Made by a program: the position numbers and the translations under genes
The notes under the pieces: model-generated
The model's database searches: none
Told to the model about the DNA's origin: nothing
Seen by the model: the letters and a program-made list of their open reading frames with translations, nothing else
DNA from: Clostridiales bacterium
Lineage (GTDB): Bacteria > Bacillota > Clostridia > Oscillospirales > QAMX01
DNA length: 8,059 nt
NCBI GenBank assembly: GCA_012514045.1
Contig: JAAZBA010000309.1
Location: 1 to 8,059 of the forward strand
Direction of reading: 5' to 3'
Shown: in pieces, positions 1-5,833 of the stretch
Position numbering within the stretch: the first letter of the stretch is position 1
Layout of the letters: each line of letters starts with the position of its first letter

Positions 1-41
1 ACCGGGACTTTCTCTCAAGCTTCCGGACATGCCCGTAATAC

Positions 42-80
42 AAAAACAAGGCACGAAAACCTTTCGATTTTCGCGCCTTG
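42..80 (-). terminator. Rho-independent terminator after the tRNA-Arg remnant
   Basis: Read on the minus strand, bases 80-68 and 59-47 form a 13-bp stem with one G-U pair around an 8-base loop (60-67). It is followed by five U residues (46-42). It begins only 3 bases after the CCA end of the tRNA-like sequence at 83-127, which is where a tRNA transcript would terminate. This supports minus-strand transcription of an original intact tRNA at this locus. Its position after the tRNA 3' half suggests that it is the native chromosomal terminator. Confidence 0.8.
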
Positions 81-82
81 AC

Positions 83-127
83 TGGCATCCCCGAGACGAT
101 TCGAACGTCCGACCTATCGCTTAGGAG
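83..127 (-). other. 3' half of tRNA-Arg(CCU); putative integration attachment site (att core)
   Basis: Reading the minus strand from 127 down: a 7-base anticodon loop CTCCTAA (anticodon CCU at 125-123), the 3' anticodon strand GCGAT (120-116), variable loop AGGTC (115-111), T stem GGACG (110-106), T loop TTCGAAT (105-99), T stem CGTCT (98-94), 3' acceptor strand CGGGGAT (93-87), discriminator G (86) and CCA (85-83). The T stem pairs fully with one G-U. The expected 5' anticodon strand is replaced by TTTTA (132-128), which does not pair, and no D arm or 5' acceptor ATCCCCG lies upstream. It is therefore a 3' half starting at the anticodon loop, the segment tyrosine recombinases commonly duplicate on integrating into tRNA genes. 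Because host sequence normally lies 3' of such a remnant, the gene block at higher coordinates would be on the element side. A degenerate tRNA pseudogene is the alternative. Confidence 0.7.
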
Positions 128-155
128 TAAAACAGTGTCATTCCGCTATCAACGT

Positions 156-196
156 GTAACGGCCGCAGTGTATTCGTAACGGTGCCTCACGGTGCC
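156..196. repeat. Phased short direct repeats beside the putative att site
   Basis: GTAACGG occurs at 156-162 and 176-182, and ACGGTGCC at 179-186 and 189-196. The shared ACGG core therefore begins at 159, 179 and 189, spacings of 20 and 10 bases that put all copies on roughly the same helix face. Such phasing is typical of cooperative protein-binding sites, for example integrase arm or excisionase sites near an attachment core. No protein is identified and the repeat is short. Confidence 0.35.
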
Positions 197-222
197 CCCG
201 GCTCCGAATCTTAAGCAGTTAT

Positions 223-242
223 CTGACCCAGGATCAAACAAT
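223..242 (-). other. Near-match to the conserved 5' end of 16S rRNA
   Basis: The minus strand from 242 to 223 matches 17 of 20 bases of the conserved start of bacterial 16S rRNA (the 27F primer region), including TTTGATCCTGG uninterrupted. Mismatches lie at 241, 240 and 227. The similarity fades after about 35 bases, so no rRNA gene is present. It could be a recombination scar from an rRNA operon or chance. Confidence 0.35.
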
Positions 243-298
243 TGTTTTTATCCTTGACTTGGGGAGCACATTACGAAATTTTGGTCACATTTCTTCTT

Positions 299-311
299 AG
301 TTTGTCAAACT
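299..311. repeat. 13-base perfect palindrome AGTTTGTCAAACT
   Basis: AGTTTG and CAAACT are exact reverse complements around a single central T. A second small dyad, TTCTT-ATA-AAGAA, follows at 323-335. Both sit in the 300-base AT-rich, gene-free stretch before the first gene, where I see no open frame with a ribosome site. Either could be a protein-binding site; both lie more than 90 bases upstream of the proposed transcription start, further than usual for a primary activator site. Confidence 0.3.
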
Positions 312-361
312 TGTGTCCAGGTTTCTTATAAAGAAGCAGTCTTGAAAAAATCATTATTGTT

Positions 362-379
362 TTCCAATTTGGCATGGAA
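362..379. promoter_or_regulatory. Candidate LysR-type operator dyad upstream of the first gene
   Basis: TTCCA (362-366) and TGGAA (375-379) form a 5-8-5 inverted repeat. Its centre is about 58 bases upstream of the start predicted from the promoter at 394-422, close to where LysR-type activators usually have their recognition site. A LysR gene closes the same gene block. The dyad does not carry an obvious T-N11-A signature, so the assignment is tentative. Confidence 0.3.
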
Positions 380-393
380 TCGTAATTTTTGAT

Positions 394-422
394 TTGAATG
401 CTTCACGGCTTTATGTTATGAA
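394..422 (+). promoter_or_regulatory. Candidate sigma-A-type promoter for the operon
   Basis: TTGAAT (394-399, 5 of 6 to the -35 consensus) is separated by exactly 17 bases from TATGAA (417-422, 4 of 6 to the -10 consensus). Transcription would start near 429 and give a leader of about 37 bases before the ATG at 466. The -10 element is imperfect, which would suit an activator-dependent promoter. No better pair was found by eye in the upstream 300 bases. Confidence 0.4.
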
Positions 423-465
423 TTACTAAGATATGTAAATATAAGCATTGATGGAAGGTAATGTT

Positions 466-2442
466 ATGGGTAGCGATTATATTCATGTGTTTTCTCCGAT
501 AACGATACGCGGTGTCGAGTACAAGAACCGTGTTGAGTTAGCACCTACGTCACCTAAGTTCACGAGCAAGGAGGGGTATTTGACAAAAGAGCATATTGAC
601 TATTTTCGTGCGGCGGCGAGAGGAGGTACCGCCATCATAACGCTTGGAAACTGCTCCGTTGACATCGCCCATGCTCAGGATGAACCCCGGCAAGTCGGTC
701 TTGACAATGACGATTACCTAATGGGCATGGGACGCTTTGTCGATATGTGCGATCGATATGGCGCGATAGGCTCAATGGAGATAAACCACGCGGGACTCGA
801 TGCGTTGTATGATTTTAATGGGGTACCCGCTATTGGCCCGACTTCGTTTATTTTGGAGAGAGAAATACTCAGAGCAAAGTTGGCGGGACGCGAACCAGTA
901 CCTGCTATTGAAATGACCATCGACATGATTCACGCCGTACAGAGGATGTACATTGAAGCCGCATACCGCTGCAAGAGATCCGGTATGAAGATGTGCCTTG
1001 TTCACGGCGGACACACAAACCTCATTGGTCAGTTCTCAAGCCCTCTGTATAACAGGCGAAAAGATGAGTACGGTGGCAGCCTCGAAAACCGAGCTCGCTT
1101 TGCTATTGAAATACTCGATGGAATCCGCAATCGATGCGGTCAGGATTTTGTTATTGAGTTTCGTATCTCTGCCGATGAGATGCATCCTGACGGTATGCAT
1201 TTTGATGAAACTAAGGAATATATGCAGATGCTCGATGAAAAGATTGACATCGTCAATGTCTCGTGCGGCATACACACGGAGAGAAAGTATTTCCGTTACT
1301 GGTCGCCCAATATGTATATGTCTGACATGGTTAATGTTCCCTACGCACGGGAACTTAAAAAGATACTCAAGTGTAAGATCAATACTGTTGCGGGCATTTG
1401 CAATTTGGATAACGCCGAGCGTATCATCTCTGAGGGCTGGGCTGACTTTGTGTCTATGGCCCGTCCCTTGATGGCCGACCCGGAAATGGTGCGCAAGTAC
1501 GCCTTTAACAAACCCGAGGAGGTTCGTCCCTGTGCACGCTGCGATTATTGCAGCAGGCGTATTAACGGCATCCGCACCGTCGGGTGCGGAATCAACCCAA
1601 TGCTCGGGCGCGAGAGCGAGTTTAGAGATGGAAATCTGCCTCCTGCGCCCGATAAGAAAAAAGTTGTCGTAATAGGTGCGGGACCCGCCGGTATGGTCGC
1701 GTCCATCGTTCTTTCCAAGCGTGGGCACGATGTTACTCTGTTTGAAAAGGAAAACGACATCGGCGGGCATCTTGAGGAAGCTGCATCAATGGATATCAAG
1801 ATACACATGAGGAGGTACCGTGACTATATTAAGCGCCAGACACGAAATCAAGTCGCCGATATTCGAACAGGCACCTGCGCAACGCCGGAGTTGCTTAAAG
1901 AGCTCAATCCCGATGCCTTGGTAGTAGCTGTCGGCGCAAGCCACTGCATGCCCGAGATTCCGGGAATCGATCTACCACATGTGCATTGGGCTGCCGATGC
2001 TGAAATGGGCAGGTGCGAGACCGGTGATAATATCGCCGTCATTGGCGGAGGATGGTTAGGAATTGAGTGCGCTTTCACCCAGACCGAGAAGAATGCTAAG
2101 GTAAGCTTGTTCTCCAGACGTCCGAATCTCGCAGGCATTAAAGCTGCAGACGAGCTTTTATCGCGTATTAAGGAAAAAGGTGCGGCTGTATTCCCCTCTC
2201 ACCGCCTTGATGAGATTCTTCCCGATAGAATTATTTGTACGAATCTCAATACCGGAGAGCGCATTGAGCATGAGTGCGACACGGTACTCATCTCCGCAGG
2301 CATGCGTCCGCGCATTGAGGAGGTAGAGAAGTTTAGGCACGTCCTTCCTGAAACCGAGGTTTACATCTGCGGAGACGCGAAGCAGCCCCGTACCGTTCCG
2401 GATGCCGTTATTGACGGGTTTAATGCAGCTGTCAATATTTGA
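466..2442 (+). CDS. NADH:flavin oxidoreductase, Old Yellow Enzyme type, with Fe-S motif (2,4-dienoyl-CoA reductase/TMADH-like)
   Basis: This 658-aa protein has the full architecture of the 2,4-dienoyl-CoA reductase / trimethylamine dehydrogenase / BaiCD group: an FMN-binding TIM barrel (about 1-350), a 4Fe-4S motif C356-C359-C362-C374, then FAD- and NAD(P)H-binding Rossmann folds. Motifs seen are YGGSLENRARF in the barrel, GAGPAG at 404-409, GGGWLG at 527-532 and a terminal ICGDA FAD motif. Electrons would run NAD(P)H-FAD-FeS-FMN-substrate in the cytoplasm. The start is ATG 466, because GGAAGG at 453-458 lies 7 bases before it; earlier in-frame TTG 448 and ATG 451 have no ribosome site. Two oddities: the Cx2Cx2Cx11C spacing is closer to trimethylamine dehydrogenase than to the Cx2Cx3Cx11C of dienoyl-CoA reductase, and the flavin-site motif reads HGGHTNL (H180, H183), so the usual proton-donor Tyr (Y196 of OYE1) is N185. 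The substrate is unknown. First gene of the block, 101 bases before the permease. Confidence 0.92.
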   Translation: MGSDYIHVFSPITIRGVEYKNRVELAPTSPKFTSKEGYLTKEHIDYFRAAARGGTAIITLGNCSVDIAHAQDEPRQVGLDNDDYLMGMGRFVDMCDRYGAIGSMEINHAGLDALYDFNGVPAIGPTSFILEREILRAKLAGREPVPAIEMTIDMIHAVQRMYIEAAYRCKRSGMKMCLVHGGHTNLIGQFSSPLYNRRKDEYGGSLENRARFAIEILDGIRNRCGQDFVIEFRISADEMHPDGMHFDETKEYMQMLDEKIDIVNVSCGIHTERKYFRYWSPNMYMSDMVNVPYARELKKILKCKINTVAGICNLDNAERIISEGWADFVSMARPLMADPEMVRKYAFNKPEEVRPCARCDYCSRRINGIRTVGCGINPMLGRESEFRDGNLPPAPDKKKVVVIGAGPAGMVASIVLSKRGHDVTLFEKENDIGGHLEEAASMDIKIHMRRYRDYIKRQTRNQVADIRTGTCATPELLKELNPDALVVAVGASHCMPEIPGIDLPHVHWAADAEMGRCETGDNIAVIGGGWLGIECAFTQTEKNAKVSLFSRRPNLAGIKAADELLSRIKEKGAAVFPSHRLDEILPDRIICTNLNTGERIEHECDTVLISAGMRPRIEEVEKFRHVLPETEVYICGDAKQPRTVPDAVIDGFNAAVNI

Positions 2443-2543
2443 TTAAAGGAACAAGAACGACAAGCATAGATCCGATTGTCAAGCCGGTATTAGTTTGCCG
2501 CACTCGCACAAAAAATATAAAATTTTAGGAAGGAGTAATTCCA

Positions 2544-4028
2544 ATGGCACAACTGACAAAGAAAAAAATCAGCATAAGTTACATAATTTGGACAATTATA
2601 GGGCTTGTAATCATGTTCTTTACAGCGCAAATTTTTCCAACATGGGGGCCTGTAACAGAGCTGGGGTTAAGTATGGTCGGCGTATTTGTCGGCCTTCTGG
2701 TCCTTATTACAGCAACAAATGATACAATTTGGCCATCGCTTGCAGCTTACATCGCGCTAATGGTACACGGATACATGAATGCGTCTACCGCGACATCAAC
2801 TCTGATTGGCACTACGGTTATACTGCAAATGATCGCCGTTATGGTTATCTGTTCCGCTCTTCGTGAGACCGGTGCCGGTCAGGTAATCGCAAAAAAGCTG
2901 CTGACGATTAAGGCCGTTCAGGGCAAACCGCTGACGTTCTCCATAGTCTTTTTGGTTGCTTTCCTAATTGCAGATATCTTCTTAAGCACATTTGGCGGAA
3001 TACTGTTCGCCTTTGCCGTGTTTGACAGTATTATTGACGCTCTGGGCTATGACAGAAAAGACAAATATGTAAAATGCATGAACCTGGGACTATATCTTTG
3101 CGCTATGCTCGGTTCGTCTCTATTGCCGTTTTCCGGTATGGTCCTCGGCATAACCAGCGCATTTAACAAAGCGATAATGGAGTCCGGTTTCGGATTTAAT
3201 CAGGCGGTTTACATCATTTCGGCGATACCTGCCGGCGTTGCTTTCATCGTTATGTATGCCGTTTGTATGAAGTATGTCTTTAAATGTGATATGAGTAAAC
3301 TTTATAACCTTGATGTAAACAAATTAGAATCACTTAATAATGTTGAAAGTAAATTCAATAAAATTCAGATCGTCTATCTGTGCTCCTTTATTTTCGGCAT
3401 AGCTTATTCCTTTGCCTTGCTGTTGATTCCCAAGAGCCTTTCCTGGTACCCGACATTTGCATCCATTACTCAGTGCGGTTGGTTTGTGATTGTTATTATT
3501 ATTCTTACAATGATAAGGGTAGGCGGGAAACCCTTGATGGATGTCGGTAAGCATTTTAAAGAAGGCGCCGTCTGGTCTCTGATTCTCCCGGTTGGGATAT
3601 TCACCGCAGTAGGCGGTGCAATGTCCGCGTCCGACCTTGGCTTCGGAACCTGGCTTATGGAGTTTCTTAGTCCAATCTTCACCAACATGAGCTGGCCGAT
3701 ATTTGTACTTCTCATTGTCTTGATCTGCTCAGTCGTGACAAACTTCTTCTCGAATATGGCCACCGGCGTTATTGTTTCTTCACTAACCGCACCGTTTGCA
3801 ATAGCCTATGCTTCAACTTCCGGTATAAATATCAGTGTCATAGCAACCGCTATAGCGTTCTCATCCATGTTTGCCTATATGACCTATGCGGCTGCCGGTC
3901 CCGCGCCTCTGATACTGAGAAGGGACGGCGTGGATAACAAGTTCGTATGGAGCACGGGAGTACTTACTTTGATATTGTACATCGTTGTGGCCACGATCGT
4001 CTTCACAATACTCGGATATATATATTAA
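2544..4028 (+). CDS. SLC13/DASS-like (ion transporter superfamily) anion permease
   Basis: This 494-aa protein is very hydrophobic, with about eleven or twelve membrane segments from residue 12 to the C-terminus, and a more polar stretch around 240-270 between the two halves. The halves look like the inverted-repeat plan of the ion transporter superfamily: TNFFSNMAT at 399-407 resembles the second conserved SNT-type motif of divalent-anion:Na+ symporters, and LSTFGG around S148 sits where the first would be. The early segment NDTIWPSL also recalls clostridial SLC13 permeases. It probably imports an organic carboxylate with Na+ or H+. The start is secure, with AGGAAGGAG at 2527-2535, 8 bases before ATG. 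A perfect 10-base palindrome (TAAAATTTTA, 2518-2527) abuts this ribosome site. Placement between flavoenzyme genes suggests it supplies their substrate. Other members of the superfamily (NhaC- or CitMHS-like) cannot be excluded. Confidence 0.8.
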   Translation: MAQLTKKKISISYIIWTIIGLVIMFFTAQIFPTWGPVTELGLSMVGVFVGLLVLITATNDTIWPSLAAYIALMVHGYMNASTATSTLIGTTVILQMIAVMVICSALRETGAGQVIAKKLLTIKAVQGKPLTFSIVFLVAFLIADIFLSTFGGILFAFAVFDSIIDALGYDRKDKYVKCMNLGLYLCAMLGSSLLPFSGMVLGITSAFNKAIMESGFGFNQAVYIISAIPAGVAFIVMYAVCMKYVFKCDMSKLYNLDVNKLESLNNVESKFNKIQIVYLCSFIFGIAYSFALLLIPKSLSWYPTFASITQCGWFVIVIIILTMIRVGGKPLMDVGKHFKEGAVWSLILPVGIFTAVGGAMSASDLGFGTWLMEFLSPIFTNMSWPIFVLLIVLICSVVTNFFSNMATGVIVSSLTAPFAIAYASTSGINISVIATAIAFSSMFAYMTYAAAGPAPLILRRDGVDNKFVWSTGVLTLILYIVVATIVFTILGYIY

Positions 4029-4060
4029 ATCATAGCATTGCTTAGGAAAGGAGTTTGCAG

Positions 4061-5650
4061 ATGCAAGCATGCAACACATATAATTACAGCAAGACTATCT
4101 TCTGCGATGTCGCCATAATCGGAGGCGGTGTCAGCGGCTGCGCTGCCGCAATAGAGAGCGCGCGAAAAGGGATGCATACAATCATTTTCGAGAAGGAAGT
4201 CAGCCTCGGCGGCCTTGCCACAAACGGTTATGTGCCACAGCTGGCGGGCAACGTGGAGGGTATTTGTCTTGAGTTTGCCAAGCGCCTTGAGGCAATGGGT
4301 CAGCTGCGCAAAAACACCACAATTGGCCAGATCATCAAAACAGAACCGGACAAGGATTTCTATTTCTGTCCGTCATTCGAACCGGAATATGGGAAAATCG
4401 TTCTCGAAGATATGATTTTTGAAGCCGGTGCCCGGGTTATTTACTCCTCAACACTTTTTGATGTTAATGTTGAAAATGACATTATTAAGAGCGCTGTATT
4501 CTTTACCAAGGGCGGTTATGTCAGAGTTATCGCCAAGATTTACATTGACAGCACAGGTGACGGAGATTTAGCGGCTCTTTCCGGAGTTCCGTTTGAGGTA
4601 GGCGGCTATGATTTTGCCGGTATGAACGCCTCGACAACTCAAGGTTCTCGCTGGGCGGGTGCAAACATGCTGGAATACCTTGCCGCAGAAGAGGCTTGGC
4701 AAAAAGAACAGCGTGCAAAAGGCGAAAAAAATCCGCAAGCGCTTGTATATGTTCTTGAGGAGGAGGCAATAAAGCGCGGAGAAGTCGCAAGGCACGTATG
4801 CAATCCGCATAGAGGATTCTTTAGAGTTGTAATTCCGAACACGCCCCCCGATAATCTGGAATTTGTGACATTCGCTTTCCACAGCTACTATTGCCGCAAC
4901 ACTGATGCTGAAGATATATCAAGACAGGTCCTTGAACAGCACCAGCTTATGAAGCAATGGCATATGTTTATGAGGAATAATGTGCCCGGTTTTCAAAATT
5001 TGCGTCTGGTCGGACTTGGGTCACTCCCGGGTGTACGCGATACAAGGCGAATATTCGGCGAATACATGCTCAAAGCATCGGATATAGCATGCGGAACGAA
5101 ATTTGAGGATGGTATAGCCCGTTTCCCCGATTACTTTGATACACATCATCCCACCAGTGAAAAATGGTTTTTCATGAGGCATATACATATACCGGAACCT
5201 GCGGGCACGGCGGTCTGCGAGGCTGACCATATCGGAGTAGACTGCGATGCTCAAATGCACCCGCTTGGAGTCCCTGCCGGCGTCCCGGCGCGTGTTAATC
5301 CGAGGGATTACTGTGAGATCCCCTATAGATGCCTTATTCCGGAGAAAATAGAGAACCTGTTTTGTGCGGGTCGCTGCTGCTCCTCAGAATTTCACGCAAA
5401 TGGTGCCATGCGCATCATAGCCCCGGCAATGGGGACCGGACACGCAGCCGGTCTTGCAGCCAGTATTGCTGTTCGGGAAAAGCTTCGTCCGAGGGACATA
5501 GATGGCAAGCGTATTCGAAACCTGCTTATTGATGAAGGTGTCCGCCTGAATGAGCCCTGCGACGGACATTGGAAGGAACAGCGTGAAATGGAAGGAGATT
5601 TCGCCATAAACTGGGGCGATACCATAGTTATTATGCCTCCCAATAGGTGA
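4061..5650 (+). CDS. FAD-dependent oxidoreductase, PF12831-like
   Basis: This 529-aa flavoprotein begins with an FAD-binding Rossmann fold: G21-x-G23-x2-G26 and, at the end of the second strand, E44 for the ribose, followed by LGGLATNG (49-56). A mid-protein LPGVRDTRR (322-330) and a C-terminal AGRCCSSEFHANGAMR segment (from 436) ending in a GTGHAAG helix match the FAD_oxidored (PF12831) pattern seen in many anaerobe proteins of unknown substrate. Length is normal for the family. It has no signal peptide and no cysteine cluster of ferredoxin type, so it is a cytoplasmic FAD enzyme that needs an unidentified donor or acceptor. The start is ATG 4061, 7 bases after AGGAAAGGAG (4044-4053); the in-frame TTG at 4055 is only one base from that site. 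It follows the permease by 32 bases and is surely co-transcribed. The reaction cannot be predicted. Confidence 0.88.
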   Translation: MQACNTYNYSKTIFCDVAIIGGGVSGCAAAIESARKGMHTIIFEKEVSLGGLATNGYVPQLAGNVEGICLEFAKRLEAMGQLRKNTTIGQIIKTEPDKDFYFCPSFEPEYGKIVLEDMIFEAGARVIYSSTLFDVNVENDIIKSAVFFTKGGYVRVIAKIYIDSTGDGDLAALSGVPFEVGGYDFAGMNASTTQGSRWAGANMLEYLAAEEAWQKEQRAKGEKNPQALVYVLEEEAIKRGEVARHVCNPHRGFFRVVIPNTPPDNLEFVTFAFHSYYCRNTDAEDISRQVLEQHQLMKQWHMFMRNNVPGFQNLRLVGLGSLPGVRDTRRIFGEYMLKASDIACGTKFEDGIARFPDYFDTHHPTSEKWFFMRHIHIPEPAGTAVCEADHIGVDCDAQMHPLGVPAGVPARVNPRDYCEIPYRCLIPEKIENLFCAGRCCSSEFHANGAMRIIAPAMGTGHAAGLAASIAVREKLRPRDIDGKRIRNLLIDEGVRLNEPCDGHWKEQREMEGDFAINWGDTIVIMPPNR

Positions 5651-5833
5651 TGACATAAATGAGAGGTCATATGGAATTACTGCCTACCATTATGCATTAA
5701 GAGGTTCAATAATTGCGGAACGGTTGGTATCGCAGTAACTGTTATACCAGCCTTTCCGGCAAAAGGCACCCGCATCACTTCATAAACAGTTTGATCATTT
5801 ATTCTTTGTAGTACAATTAGGAAGGTGATAGAA
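5651..5833 (+). other. Structured intergenic region with two competing hairpins
   Basis: This gap between the two FAD genes is much longer than its neighbour (32 bases). Bases 5716-5730 pair with 5744-5758: a 5-bp stem, a 1x1 mismatch, then a 9-bp stem with one G-U, enclosing a 13-base loop. A second hairpin, GCCTTT (5750-5755) with AAAGGC (5762-5767), shares bases with the 3' arm of the first, so only one can form. No U-run follows either, so neither is a clear intrinsic terminator. A 13-codon frame (5659-5700) has an SD-like AGGTGAT 7 bases upstream (5645-5651), overlapping the stop of the previous gene. No known riboswitch class is recognised. Confidence 0.4.

Noticed and set aside
83..165. 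Complete functional tRNA on the minus strand
   Set aside because: The 5' anticodon strand (TTTTA) does not pair with GCGAT, and no D arm or ATCCCCG acceptor strand is present.
998..1471. 157-codon + strand frame inside the first gene
   Set aside because: It is an alternate frame of conserved barrel sequence without a ribosome site and without protein-family features.
1036..1770. 244-codon open frame on the minus strand inside the first gene
   Set aside because: It lies wholly antisense to a well-supported enzyme, has no ribosome site and no recognisable domain; it is a shadow of the sense codon pattern.
2459..2480. GACAA/TTGTC dyad after the first gene as a terminator
   Set aside because: The stem is only 5 bp with a 12-base loop and no following U-run, so it should not stop transcription.
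2495..2722. 75-codon + strand frame across the start of the permease gene
   Set aside because: It overlaps the permease in another frame, and the strong ribosome site at 2527-2535 belongs to ATG 2544.
5791..5817. Promoter TTGATC / TACAAT just before the fourth gene
   Set aside because: The spacer is only 15 bases and transcription would start inside the ribosome site, leaving no usable leader.
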